From assembly GCF_020623625.1 (NCBI RefSeq), contig NC_060202.1:1615501-1679500 (forward strand): a stretch of 64,000 nucleotides of DNA, read 5' to 3'. This document shows, piece after piece, positions 9,082 through 19,192 of the stretch. The notes under the pieces were generated by a model. That model was not told where the DNA came from. It searched no databases and saw nothing but the letters and a program-made list of their open reading frames with translations. This DNA comes from Saccharomycodes ludwigii. Lineage: Eukaryota > Ascomycota > Saccharomycetes > Saccharomycodales > Saccharomycodaceae. Made by a program: the position numbers and the translations under genes. The stretch's first letter is position 1. Each line of letters starts with the position of its first letter.

Positions 9082-10851
9082 ATGTCCGCAATAGCTATAA
9101 ACCAGAATTCCCATTTATCCACTAATGCAATTACTGGGAATGCCAATAATAGTATCCCTGATTTAAAGAACAATAATTCAAATATAACTCAACAGCAATA
9201 CAGATCTATGCTTCCTCAGTCCCAAACATCTGTGCCCCAGCAACCACATCACAATAATAATTTTAGTAATACTGCTATTAATAGCAATACAGTAAACACC
9301 AATACCAGCACTGCTGCCCAACTACAAAAGGCCAAAGATGACGGTACGGTAGTTGGCCTGCACTATAAAATTGGTAAGAAAATCGGAGAAGGCTCCTTTG
9401 GTGTTTTATTCGAAGGTGTTAATCTTATCAACGGTGTGGCAGTAGCTATTAAATTTGAGCCAAGGAAATCCGAGGCACCCCAACTAAAAGATGAATATAG
9501 AACTTATAAGATATTAAACGGTACTCCCGGTATTCCTCACGCTTATTATCTGGGTCAGCAAGGCTTGCACAACATTTTAGTTATTGACTTGTTGGGTCCT
9601 TCTTTGGAAGATCTATTTGAATGGTGTGGTCGTAGATTTAGTGTTAAGACTGTTGTTCAAGTTGCTGTTCAAATGATCACTTTGATCGAAAATGTTCACA
9701 ATCATGATTTAATTTATAGAGATATTAAACCAGATAATTTTTTGATTGGTAGACCCGGCGAGCCTGACGAAAATCAAGTTCATTTGATTGATTTTGGTAT
9801 GGCTAAGCTATACAGAGACCCTAAAACTAAGAAACATATTCCTTACAGAGAAAAGAAATCTTTAAGTGGTACTGCTCGTTACATGTCCATCAACACACAT
9901 TTGGGTAGAGAACAAAGTAGAAGAGATGATATGGAATCTTTGGGCCATGTTTTTTTCTATTTCCTAAGAGGTCAGTTGCCATGGCAAGGGTTGAAGGCAC
10001 CAAACAACAAACAAAAATACGAAAAGATTGGTGAAAAAAAGAGAACCACAAATGTTTATGATTTGGCCCAAGGTTTACCTGTCCAATTTGGTAGATACTT
10101 AGATATTGTTAGGAACCTAGATTTCGAAGAGGTTCCCGATTATGAGGGTTATAGGCAATTACTAATCAGTGCACTAACTGAAACAGGACAAGAAATGGAT
10201 GGTGAATATGATTGGATGAAATTAAATGGTGGACGTGGTTGGGATTTATCTATTAATAAAAAACCTAATTTGCATGGATATGGTCGTCCAAATCCACCAA
10301 ATGAAAAGAAAAAGAAACATTCTAATGGTGTTAAAGTCCCTCAGTCTCAAGTACCACAACAACAAAAACAACACCAACCACAGCCATTGCCTCAAGTACC
10401 ACCACCATCATCTTCTGCACAACCTTATAATAACATTGGTGCGAACAACAACAACAACAATGCTGCTACCGCACATGTGAACACCGGTTCTGCTCCACTG
10501 GACCCCAATTCCTATGAAGCATATCAACAACAAACTGAACAAAAGTATGCTTCTCAAACTAATAAGACCAATCATGGTAATACTACTAGTCGTCATAATA
10601 AGGATATCACAGATAAGGATCGTACTGGATACCGCCAACAACAACAAGCTAATTACGTTTCACCAGCAAACGCTCAAAAAACACATTCTAAAGTTGCATC
10701 TGCTAATAATAACGGCGGTGTTGGAGGATCCAAAGGCGGTAATGCTAGAGGTGGTAAAAATGCCACCAATAACAAAAACTTTTATAAACAAGACGGTGCA
10801 TCTGAAACATCTGAAGATAAGGGGATTATGTCTAAATTCGGATGTTGCTAG
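9082..10851 (+). CDS. YCK2: plasma-membrane casein kinase I (YCK1/YCK2 type)
   Basis: This 589-residue Ser/Thr kinase has a Gln/Asn-rich N-terminal tail (1-90), then a CK1 catalytic domain (about 95-375): glycine loop IGEGSFG, Lys124 in AIKFE, catalytic Asp214 in YRDIKPDN and the metal-binding Asp237 in IDFGMA. The CK1-specific SGTARYMSINTHLG follows. A long Gln/Pro/Asn/Gly-rich tail ends in FGCC; the terminal Cys pair is the palmitoylation signal that anchors Yck1/Yck2 to the plasma membrane. As the order here predates the duplication, it is co-orthologous to both YCK1 and YCK2. Known roles are glucose sensing, septin and bud morphogenesis, and endocytosis. Confidence 0.92.
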   Translation: MSAIAINQNSHLSTNAITGNANNSIPDLKNNNSNITQQQYRSMLPQSQTSVPQQPHHNNNFSNTAINSNTVNTNTSTAAQLQKAKDDGTVVGLHYKIGKKIGEGSFGVLFEGVNLINGVAVAIKFEPRKSEAPQLKDEYRTYKILNGTPGIPHAYYLGQQGLHNILVIDLLGPSLEDLFEWCGRRFSVKTVVQVAVQMITLIENVHNHDLIYRDIKPDNFLIGRPGEPDENQVHLIDFGMAKLYRDPKTKKHIPYREKKSLSGTARYMSINTHLGREQSRRDDMESLGHVFFYFLRGQLPWQGLKAPNNKQKYEKIGEKKRTTNVYDLAQGLPVQFGRYLDIVRNLDFEEVPDYEGYRQLLISALTETGQEMDGEYDWMKLNGGRGWDLSINKKPNLHGYGRPNPPNEKKKKHSNGVKVPQSQVPQQQKQHQPQPLPQVPPPSSSAQPYNNIGANNNNNNAATAHVNTGSAPLDPNSYEAYQQQTEQKYASQTNKTNHGNTTSRHNKDITDKDRTGYRQQQQANYVSPANAQKTHSKVASANNNGGVGGSKGGNARGGKNATNNKNFYKQDGASETSEDKGIMSKFGCC

Positions 10852-10999
10852 GTAGTTATCCTTTTATTCTTTTTCCCTTTTAGAAGAGAAAAAGCCCAAC
10901 TACTAAAAAAATATGAACTGAACAATAAAGGAATAAAATTACCAGTATTATGCCAATCTGATATTCTTTTTTTTCTTTTTCTTTTTCTTTTTCTTTTTT

Positions 11000-11031
<32 letters not shown>

Positions 11032-11954
11032 AATTTTGTTTCTTAAAAAAAAAAATTATTTTTTATTAAAGTTGTTATTATTATTTACTTTATTTATATT
11101 TGGATTATGCCTTTTTATATATATATATTATTTAAATTTATCTTATATACGTTGTTAGTAACTACGCTAATTTTGTTTTTAACATAATTTTCATATAGTA
11201 TGTACGTATTTATAAGACAAAAAGATACAAAGATAGAGTATTTTATCACTTGAGTTTTGAGAAAGGAATTAACGCACATATAATAAGAGTTTAGAAATCC
11301 GCTGGTTTTTTCTTTGAGAGAGTTTAAAAATGGACCAGTGGTTCTAAACCAAGAACAAATAAAAATAATAATTGTTATGTGAGGCATTTCTTTATCTTGC
11401 TACCAATTCTAGCCAATAGTCCGGCTTACTATATCTCAATACGATTTCTGTGTTTATTATGAATTTCTAGATTCAGTATTCTACAAAATACTATCATCAT
11501 TAAAATCTTACAAAACGATCTAATATCTTTAATTAAACTTTAAAAAGTTTCTGTAGAGTAATTAATGGAAAAATATAATCTTGATTTTTTTTCATATTTA
11601 CAAATTGTGCTATAATTCGTAAAAGTTCTTTTGAAATGAGTAGTCTTCAGGTTTTATTACATGGTATGTTTAATAAGATGGCTCACGTTTCTTTTTTTCT
11701 TTTATTTTTTTTAATTTTTTTTTTAATTTTTTTTTTAATTTTTTTTTTTTAATTTTTCAAAGGTGGATAAGAATTATAACTTTTTCGTAACAAAGCTTGG
11801 ATGTCTTCGGCTTTTCTATCATCCATAATTTTTAAAAGTATCAGTTTTATCAAAAGACATTTTCCCTTTTTTGGGATAGTCAGTTAACTATATAAGTTAT
11901 AAAGGGAGAGAAGGCAAGAAAAAAAATTAATATTAACATCTTACCGGTTAGACA
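10852..11954. other. spacer between YCK and IPI3
   Basis: Contains a T-rich block (about 10960-11027) downstream of the kinase and another (11695-11757) before IPI3. The 11100-11700 part is less repetitive and contains a 90-codon minus-strand ORF and a 25-codon ORF, described separately. Nothing else is recognised. Confidence 0.5.
11115..11387 (-). CDS. short hydrophobic ORF, doubtful
   Basis: A 90-codon ORF with a true ATG (MPHITIIIFICSWFRTTG) and one or two hydrophobic segments. It lies in a spacer with fewer homopolymers than usual. I recognise no family. Its AT-rich tail (NNVYKINLNNIYI) looks like chance coding, so it may be spurious. Confidence 0.15.
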   Translation of the reverse strand: MPHITIIIFICSWFRTTGPFLNSLKEKTSGFLNSYYMCVNSFLKTQVIKYSIFVSFCLINTYILYENYVKNKISVVTNNVYKINLNNIYI

Positions 11955-13499
11955 ATGGAAGAAGAAATCATTTTTAGTACCAAAACAGCAATAACACATA
12001 GTTATTTGCATTCTACATTGGATCAATTTCAATATAAACAATCAACAACATCTACTTTCAATTCGATAGCTTTAATTGAGGCTCCTGGATCCCACAAGTC
12101 AAATTATCTTTTTGTTAATCAACCGGGAAAAGCAGTTATTAATGTATACAACATTAAAAAAGAGGGTGTTGAACAAAGGTTACCCGTTGTTGATGCAATG
12201 GAATGTACTTGTATTTTGACCAAATCATACAAATTGATAACAAGTAGTAAAACTGCATTATATATCTGGGATTTGGCCAATGGTTTGTTATTAAATTGTA
12301 TTAAACTAGCGCATTATCAAAAAATCAATAAAATTATCCCCTTTCAAAATGAGAAATATATAGTTACTTGTAGTGAAGACTCTACATTAAAGGTGTGGGA
12401 AGTATCAGAGTTGTTACGAGCCGATGCTTATGATAATGACAAAGTTAAATGTTATTGGATGAGTAAGGATCATAATTTGGGTATTACGGATGTCGTAGTC
12501 ATTGGAGACTCCAATGTGTTCACATCTTCTAAGGATCAGACTATTAGATGCTATAAGTGGGAAAAAATACTTGAAATTGACGACCGTGCTACTAATTCCG
12601 ATACCAATAGATTTGGCTTATCTTTGAAGTTAACTTATAGTTGTTCAAAACCGGTTTATAGTATTATTGTGGATTCGGCCATAAGATGTATCTATGCTGG
12701 TATGCTTGATGAAGTAATTAGTATTCCAGTAATATATAAGCTTGAGGGTGATAGTGTTAATAATGGCGTTACTAAATACGTTAATTTATTAAATTCTAAT
12801 AATAATGCACCCTCTACTCAAAATGTTTATTCCTGTATTGCTCCTAGTAGTATTAAAAGCCTTAAGACCTCAGATATTTTACAGAAATTCCAAATGAATC
12901 AAGTCATAGTTGGTATGGTGATTCATGGCGTTAAAGCGGATAAATTGAACATTAATATGGACTGTACTATTTTATTAGTTGGAGATAGTAACACGGGTAA
13001 ATTAATCTGTTTGGATACCTATTCCAAACAAGTTTTAAAAGAGATCAATAGTGGGGGTAATATAAATGAATTTACCAATATCATTATTAAACCAGTAGTA
13101 AAAGCTGCAAACTTGGGTAATACGTCCACTTCTAATAATGGACATGATAATTGGAAATTTCCCAACTTACAAAGGAGTGTTGCAACTTCAAATGACAACC
13201 ATGACTTAATATGGAAAAATAATACATTAGGCTCGAAGGAAGAAGAATATATTATCGATACCAAAAAGAATTTGCTGTTGGATGATTTTGAAAGATATTT
13301 AAATGATTTTGTGCGTACGGATGAACATCTATTTCATCAATTGGATAATGTAAAAACACACAACATTTTACAATTTGACCATACTGCTCCTAATACCAAT
13401 TCGAGTAAGGATCAAGAAATTGCTGACCTTAAAGAAACTGTTAAAAAATTAACATCGGCTTACAAAGATTTAAGGGAATTGTATGAGCTTCCTAAATAG
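11955..13499 (+). CDS. IPI3: Rix1-complex WD-repeat protein for pre-60S maturation
   Basis: The 514-residue protein has WD-like blades from about residue 30 to 345 (LYIWDLANG, HYQKINKI, STLKVWEV, DQTIRCYKW). A KFPNLQR segment follows, and a short C-terminal coiled coil ends TSAYKDLRELYELPK. The N-terminus (MEEEIIFSTKTA) and the AHYQ...TIRCY...LRELY pattern match Ipi3 (about 555 aa in S. cerevisiae). Ipi3 works with Rix1 and Ipi1 in ITS2 processing and late 60S maturation and also in pre-replicative complex assembly. It begins the uninterrupted YNL/YDL collinear block on the right. Confidence 0.88.
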   Translation: MEEEIIFSTKTAITHSYLHSTLDQFQYKQSTTSTFNSIALIEAPGSHKSNYLFVNQPGKAVINVYNIKKEGVEQRLPVVDAMECTCILTKSYKLITSSKTALYIWDLANGLLLNCIKLAHYQKINKIIPFQNEKYIVTCSEDSTLKVWEVSELLRADAYDNDKVKCYWMSKDHNLGITDVVVIGDSNVFTSSKDQTIRCYKWEKILEIDDRATNSDTNRFGLSLKLTYSCSKPVYSIIVDSAIRCIYAGMLDEVISIPVIYKLEGDSVNNGVTKYVNLLNSNNNAPSTQNVYSCIAPSSIKSLKTSDILQKFQMNQVIVGMVIHGVKADKLNINMDCTILLVGDSNTGKLICLDTYSKQVLKEINSGGNINEFTNIIIKPVVKAANLGNTSTSNNGHDNWKFPNLQRSVATSNDNHDLIWKNNTLGSKEEEYIIDTKKNLLLDDFERYLNDFVRTDEHLFHQLDNVKTHNILQFDHTAPNTNSSKDQEIADLKETVKKLTSAYKDLRELYELPK

Positions 13500-13705
13500 A
13501 ATTTAATCATTCACACAGTTGTATATATATATATATATTTGATTCAATAAAAATTATAGTTTTTATTGCCGTATTTTACTATTAGAACATTTTAGTCTTG
13601 TTATAATCGTAAATTTAGTTCGTTTTTTTTTTTTTTTTTTCTTTGACCATTTTAACTTTTAAATAATAGAAAAAAATTAAAAAAATAATCACATTTCTTT
13701 TTTTT

Positions 13706-13741
<36 letters not shown>

Positions 13742-13916
13742 GTACCATTATTATTTCTTCGATCATAATTAAATCTTAGTGCTTTGTGCTTTATATATAT
13801 ATATATATTTTTATTATTATTATTTAGACAGAAAATGGAAATGTGTAAAAAGTAAATTAGCTCAAACCAAATTAAAAAGAAAAGAAAAAAAGCTAGTGAA
13901 GGCATATTCAAAAAAC
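13500..13916. other. spacer between IPI3 and NOP6
   Basis: About 420 bp with a TA repeat near 13525-13538 and two T runs (13623-13640 and about 13712-13735). It also holds an open but non-coding extension of the NOP6 frame. No gene seen. Confidence 0.5.
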
Positions 13917-14585
13917 ATGACAGATATTGGTAATAGCACTGCAACCGGTACTCAAAAATTAACTAAAAAACAATTGAAAGCCAAACAATTTAAAAAAACT
14001 AAAGAGGAACGTGAAAAGGAAAAAGATTTGAGGAAGAGAAAAAAGGAAGAAGAGGAAGAGGGAAACGATAAACAGGAATCTGCTGCCCCGTTGAAAAAAA
14101 AGAGGAAAACTAGAAGAGGTAAAGGCGGTAAAACCAAGAATAAGAATAGTGGTAATAGATTTATTATATTTGTAGGTAATTTACCATACGATGTGGATAA
14201 AACTGATCTAATTGCTCATTTTAAATCAAGTTCTCCCGATGAAATTAGAATAAGATCAGACAAAGGTATTGCCTTTTTAGAATTTGATGGTGCGAAAGAT
14301 AGCGTAAACATTCAAAGAAGGATGGATAAAGCGTTATTACAGCATAAAACTTTATTGAAGAACAGAAGGATAAATGTCGAATTAACTGCTGGTGGTGGTG
14401 GTAACAGCTCTAATAGATTAGAAAAGATTAAAAAGAAGAATGATGTGTTGGATAAAGAAAGAGACGAAAGATTAACTAAATTGAAAAGTGGGAGTGCCAC
14501 CACTAATAACAATAAAACGAATAATAATACCATTTCTGTTTCATCCACCCATACACATCCAGATAGGTTAAAATTGCTAAAATAG
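13917..14585 (+). CDS. NOP6: nucleolar RRM protein of small-subunit biogenesis
   Basis: The start at 13917 (MTDIGNSTATG) is preferred over the open upstream extension, which is Tyr-rich low-complexity; it gives 222 residues against about 225 for Nop6. A highly basic N-terminal half (KKQLKAKQFKKTKEE, KKKRKTRRGKGGK) precedes one RRM with RNP2 IFVGNLPYD and an RNP1-like KGIAFLEF. The ending HPDRLKLLK is also typical of Nop6. The protein binds rRNA in the nucleolus and supports 18S maturation. It lies between IPI3 and the NPR1/PRR2 kinase, as the interleaved YDL213C/YNL182C order predicts. Confidence 0.88.
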   Translation: MTDIGNSTATGTQKLTKKQLKAKQFKKTKEEREKEKDLRKRKKEEEEEGNDKQESAAPLKKKRKTRRGKGGKTKNKNSGNRFIIFVGNLPYDVDKTDLIAHFKSSSPDEIRIRSDKGIAFLEFDGAKDSVNIQRRMDKALLQHKTLLKNRRINVELTAGGGGNSSNRLEKIKKKNDVLDKERDERLTKLKSGSATTNNNKTNNNTISVSSTHTHPDRLKLLK

Positions 14586-15441
14586 TATAATAAGATAATT
14601 GTATATGTACCGATGTAATGCGAACATTATTAATCTGAAACCTCTTGGAATAAAAGCAAAATCTTAACTAACCTTGCAATGTGGGATTTGTTCGATATTT
14701 AGAAAATAAAAGTAAAAATAAAAGCAAAAATGAAATTTTTTTTTTTTCTTTTTTCTTTTTGTATGTTTGTTAAAGCGTTTTCATTTTTCTGAATTGTTAT
14801 CCGAGGTCAAACTGTTATTTTGTTCGACTGGAACATCCGTAATAGATTCACCATTCATTATGACAAGAATTTACGTCGCAGTTTGTCTCTTGGAGTATTC
14901 GATCACGTACATGGATAGAACTTTATATTTGTTCTCATAGGGCTTTGTATTTAATTAAAAAAGGTTACATATTTCGTAGTTAACAATCTAAATAATGATC
15001 CTATTATGACATATGCTGAGTAGTATGTAGATAATAGTGTGTTTTAATATGTGATTTGCAAAATGGGCCTTGTAGTAAATTTGTATTTTGTACGATGGGC
15101 GTGTATCCTAACACTTTTCCCGTTTTCCGAAGCGATTTTTTATTGTTGTTGTTGTTTGTTAGACTATTTCCGCATTCGTTATCAGTGATATAAATCTTTT
15201 ATTTTTTGTCTTATTACTTAAACAAACATTCACTCAGAAATCAGCGTACTTGTAGTTATATAGTGCATTAAAAAAATATAATAGATAACTAGTCAGCTAC
15301 GTCGTGTTCTGTGCTTTAGTATTGGTAACATTAGATTTTGGTTGTTTGTTTTGCGCGTTTTCCCACTCTGCAGCTTTTTCTACCTTTTTTGTTTTTTTTT
15401 TTCTCTTTTTGCTTTTAAAAAAAAAAAAGAAAAAGAAAAAG

Positions 15442-15473
<32 letters not shown>

Positions 15474-15606
15474 AAAGTTGCAGTCATAGAAATTATCAAT
15501 GTTGTCGCTAAAAAGAAAAAGTATTTATCTATTTATTTTCATAAACAATCTCTTAACTTCTACTCCCTTTTCTTTTTGTATTTTTTCATATCTTTCAATA
15601 ATAAAA

Positions 15607-15644
<38 letters not shown>

Positions 15645-15828
15645 AAAATTTAAAATTTAAAATTTAAAATATTAAAGTAAAATAAAATATATTTAGAGTT
15701 AAAAAAACTTTATTATCCCAATAATATATCAAGCAATTATCTCAATTCATAAGTGATTTTACTTACATTCCCTTAAATATTAACCAAGAAAAAAGAAAGC
15801 ATAATCCTCAAGCATAAAAATACAAAAT
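14586..15828. other. 1.2 kb spacer with a non-repetitive island
   Basis: 14760-15350 is unusually free of homopolymers and higher in GC than other spacers here. It holds small ORFs on both strands: 14781-14858 minus, 25 aa; 15063-15188 plus, 41 aa with a Cys run from TGT repeats. 15418-15471 and 15612-15641 are A runs before the kinase gene. The island could be a short unannotated gene, an RNA gene or a decayed gene; I cannot assign it. Confidence 0.35.
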
Positions 15829-18369
15829 ATGTCTTCTTTAACCAAATTACTACAAGAAAAAAAAAAGTTAGAACAAATACAAAGTGTTAATGGCGTCCCT
15901 AATGCTGCTAATAATGTGAGTAGTATAACTACTATTGCAGAGCAGAAAGGAAAGGAGACGGGGCGAGATATTTCTGCTTCTATTGATGACAATGTAACCA
16001 CTAGTTCTGAACCAAGTGTTAAAAAATCATTGTATAAAACAGATTATGAAAAAAACAGTATACCTAACAATACACCTACTAATACTATAAATAATCAAAG
16101 ACAAAATCAACCAATTCCATCCTTAAATGTCAATGGTAATGGGTTTTCTTCTAGTTTTATTTCGAACAATTTTGCTCATACCGCTACATATGGGTCGTCT
16201 AATAGAACAAGTGAGTTCAAAGGTCCTAATTCCTTTTCACAAAGAAATTATCCGTCCTTGTCTTCTAGTATTCCATATTCAGTACCCAATCATAGTGGCA
16301 ATAATACTACTCCCTCTTCTAACTCAACTTCCACTGCTAGTTCTCCAAAACAACCACAATCATTGAATACAAATAATGTTAATGTTACCGCTAGTAATTT
16401 TTCTTCTTCTACACCTAATAACAATTCTAATTGGTTGGAAAATTCAGGTTTATTACCAAATAATATAGCTGTAATTAATTCCAATATTATTGCATCTCCC
16501 AAAGTTGATACTGTTGAGCCAAGATTTGTTATTTCCAAACAGAAGTTCCATGAGAGTAGACAGCAGCAGCATCATAATGGTGGTAGTGGCGGTACTAGTG
16601 CTGCTACGAGCAATAATGCTAGTAGTAGCAACAACAATAGTAATAATACGCATAGTGATTCGGGATCCAGGTCCAATTCATTGACATCGCAATTAGGCAA
16701 TTTATTCTTCAACTCTAGTAATAGCGGTGGCAGTCATACACATCACAGTCACAGTAGCAACAATAACAATAGTACTACTAGGTCGAAGCGTAGTGCTAGT
16801 ATTAATAGCACGCATAATAACAATAGTACGTCAGCAACTACCGCTAATACATCAACTTCCAGTACCAGTGTTCCTAAGCCTATTCGAGCAAGGCAAAGTA
16901 ACATTTATAGTGTTTCTAGAACACCAGTTTCGTCTTATACTGACTCCTTTATTGGTTCACCGTCCTCTCTTCATGAAAATCCGCCGAATCAACAGTTTAT
17001 TCCCAGATCACGTCATTCTTCCATTGTAGACTTTAAAAGATTTTTCAAAAAATCTTCTTCTAACACAACGACTGCCATTTCGACCCACAGCACCTCTCCA
17101 GTCACACCTGTAGGTGGTTCAGGCGGTGGCATGGGTGCTACTAATAGTAATTCGAGTAGTTTTAATGGACCCAGCAGTCATGGTAGTTCTAACAGCGACT
17201 TGATTTATGGTAGTACGTTATCTCAACAAACTTCACATACTAGTTCTAATAATACTAATACTAAGCTGCCCTTTCATAAAAGATATATTAAAACTGGCGA
17301 TGATTTAGGTGCAGGTGCAGGTGGTAGTGTCAAAGTTGTAAAGAGGATTAGCGATAATAAAATATTTGCAGTCAAGGAATTTAGAGCCAAATATGAAAAT
17401 GAAACTAAGAGGGATTACATTAAGAAAATCACTAGTGAATATTGTATTGGTACCACTTTACGTCATCCAAATATCGTTGAAACTATTGAAATTGTCTATG
17501 ACGAAAACAGAGTTTTTCAAGTCATGGAATATTGTGATTTTGACTTATTTGCCATTGTTATGAGTAATAAAATGTCTTATGAAGAGATTTGTTGTTGTTT
17601 CAAACAAATTTTAAATGGTGTCGAGTATCTACACAGCATTGGTCTAGCGCATCGTGATTTGAAATTAGATAATTGTGTAGTTAATAATAATGGGATTGTT
17701 AAATTGATTGATTTTGGTGCAGCTGTTGTATTTTCTTATCCTTTTTCCCAGAAATTAGTAACATCTAGTGGTATTGTTGGTAGTGATCCATATTTGGCCC
17801 CTGAAGTTTGTATTTTTAGTAAATATGATCCTCGTCCAGTCGATGTTTGGTCTGTTGCCATGATTTTTGTTTGTATGATATTGAAGAAATTCCCTTGGAA
17901 AATTCCCAAGTTAAAAGATAATTCCTTTAAGTTGTTTTGTAGTGGCAGAGATTGTGATTCCTTAAGTGCATTAGTGACTAAAACACCTAATCCCCCAAGT
18001 TATGAGGATGCTGCAACCGACAAGACTGCTACTTCAACACCAACACCAACACCAACACCAACACCCAATAAACCCAATAGCAATAATCCTTCTGATCCTG
18101 ATAATGTTAATATCGGTCCTCAAAGGTTGTTACATAATTTGCCTGAAGAAACACATCACATTATAGGCAGAATGGTAGATTTGGCTCCTGCTTGTAGAGC
18201 TAATATTGATGAAATTATGAGCGACCCATGGATTGAAGGTATCGAAATGTGTTTTGTAGATGATAATGCTCATGTTATCTGTGCTGAAAACCATACACAT
18301 ACTATTGTGGACCAAAGTGTTGCTCACATTGCGGGTTTAGAAAAAAAGAAGAATTCTAAGAAGAGTTGA
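15829..18369 (+). CDS. NPR1: NPR1/PRR2-family protein kinase
   Basis: The 846-residue protein has a long Ser/Asn/Thr-rich N-terminal region (1-480) with a short basophilic motif (RSRHSSIVDFKRFFKK near 390). A kinase domain of the fungal Npr1 family follows from about 484: Lys516 in FAVKEF, catalytic Asp610 in HRDLKLDN and Asp628 of DFG, all intact. A low-complexity insert of about 45 residues with (PT)n interrupts the C-lobe near residue 735. Npr1 regulates permease ubiquitination and ammonium transport under TORC1 control. Position makes it ancestral to both NPR1 (YNL183C) and PRR2 (YDL214C); length and tail favour NPR1. Confidence 0.85.
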   Translation: MSSLTKLLQEKKKLEQIQSVNGVPNAANNVSSITTIAEQKGKETGRDISASIDDNVTTSSEPSVKKSLYKTDYEKNSIPNNTPTNTINNQRQNQPIPSLNVNGNGFSSSFISNNFAHTATYGSSNRTSEFKGPNSFSQRNYPSLSSSIPYSVPNHSGNNTTPSSNSTSTASSPKQPQSLNTNNVNVTASNFSSSTPNNNSNWLENSGLLPNNIAVINSNIIASPKVDTVEPRFVISKQKFHESRQQQHHNGGSGGTSAATSNNASSSNNNSNNTHSDSGSRSNSLTSQLGNLFFNSSNSGGSHTHHSHSSNNNNSTTRSKRSASINSTHNNNSTSATTANTSTSSTSVPKPIRARQSNIYSVSRTPVSSYTDSFIGSPSSLHENPPNQQFIPRSRHSSIVDFKRFFKKSSSNTTTAISTHSTSPVTPVGGSGGGMGATNSNSSSFNGPSSHGSSNSDLIYGSTLSQQTSHTSSNNTNTKLPFHKRYIKTGDDLGAGAGGSVKVVKRISDNKIFAVKEFRAKYENETKRDYIKKITSEYCIGTTLRHPNIVETIEIVYDENRVFQVMEYCDFDLFAIVMSNKMSYEEICCCFKQILNGVEYLHSIGLAHRDLKLDNCVVNNNGIVKLIDFGAAVVFSYPFSQKLVTSSGIVGSDPYLAPEVCIFSKYDPRPVDVWSVAMIFVCMILKKFPWKIPKLKDNSFKLFCSGRDCDSLSALVTKTPNPPSYEDAATDKTATSTPTPTPTPTPNKPNSNNPSDPDNVNIGPQRLLHNLPEETHHIIGRMVDLAPACRANIDEIMSDPWIEGIEMCFVDDNAHVICAENHTHTIVDQSVAHIAGLEKKKNSKKS
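18035..18064 (+). repeat. CAACAC hexanucleotide repeat inside the kinase gene
   Basis: Five CAACAC units encode alternating Pro-Thr within the kinase C-lobe insertion. In-frame length change would alter only this loop. Confidence 0.85.
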
Positions 18370-18386
18370 GTTACGGCATAATTTTC

Positions 18387-18421
<35 letters not shown>

Positions 18422-18952
18422 GTAATTATCATTGTTATTATTATTGGGAGAGATTTTTAATGAAGTGTGGAAGATAAATGGAAATAAGTTAAGTTTTGTT
18501 ATTGTATTTATTTAGTTTTTTAAATTGCTGCTTAAGTGACCTCTTCATCATTGCCACTAATATTTATCTTACACATTCTTTGTCTTTGTTAGCATATTAC
18601 TTTATTTCCTTTTTTTTTTTTTAATTTTATTTTTTTGTTTGTTTGTTTTAATTGAATTCTACATTATTTTTATTATTATTATTATCATTATTATTATTCT
18701 CTATCTGTTCATGCCTTACATGTCAATATAAATATCATATGAATTATGTATATTTTTTTTTTTTATTGTATAATGTTATTGATTTTGTATGTAAATTGTT
18801 ATGCAATTTGGCTTGCTCGGATTAATTTGTATACCTGACATTTCTAACTAGTGAACTGCAATACCGACTCGATTCGGCTTTGAATTTCCAGATTTAAATT
18901 TTTGATTTAATATCCGGGTAAATGTATATAATATCCTTTTTTTATAAACAAG

Positions 18953-18994
<42 letters not shown>

Positions 18995-19192
18995 TTCATT
19001 GAAAAATAATTCCACAGAACTCTACTAAATCTTCTAGCATATATCAATATACATACACATATATAACCAATATTTTACCTTTTTTAATTAGTTAAAAGTA
19101 AGATATTGAAGAGAAAAAAGGGGAAAATAAAAATAGTGTTTAATTAATTAAATAAATAAAACAATCGCTATAATATAAATATTAAAAGCAAC
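18370..19192. other. spacer between the kinase gene and MRPL19
   Basis: About 820 bp with CTTTT repeats and a T run directly after the kinase stop (about 18388-18421), ATT repeats near 18670 and an uninterrupted A38 at 18953-18990 about 200 bp before MRPL19. No gene is visible. Confidence 0.5.

Noticed and set aside
8318-9173. Several 77-105 codon minus-strand ORFs between AAH1 and YCK
   Set aside because: Phe-rich translations of A runs, mutually overlapping, some running into the kinase coding region.
11154-11160. TACTAAC on the minus strand as an intron branch point
   Set aside because: No GTATGT at a suitable distance and no exon to join; it lies inside a doubtful ORF.
11636-11669. ATG followed by GTATGT as an exon 1 of IPI3
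   Set aside because: IPI3 already has a good N-terminus at 11955 matching its family, and there is no branch-point TACTAAC between.
14899-15135. Possible point centromere: ATCACGTA, then a spacer, then TTTTCCGAAGC
   Set aside because: The first element has a mismatch to the CDEI consensus, the roughly 215-bp middle is not AT-rich enough for CDEII, the CDEIII match is limited to the short core, and neither sister block in S. cerevisiae contains a centromere here.
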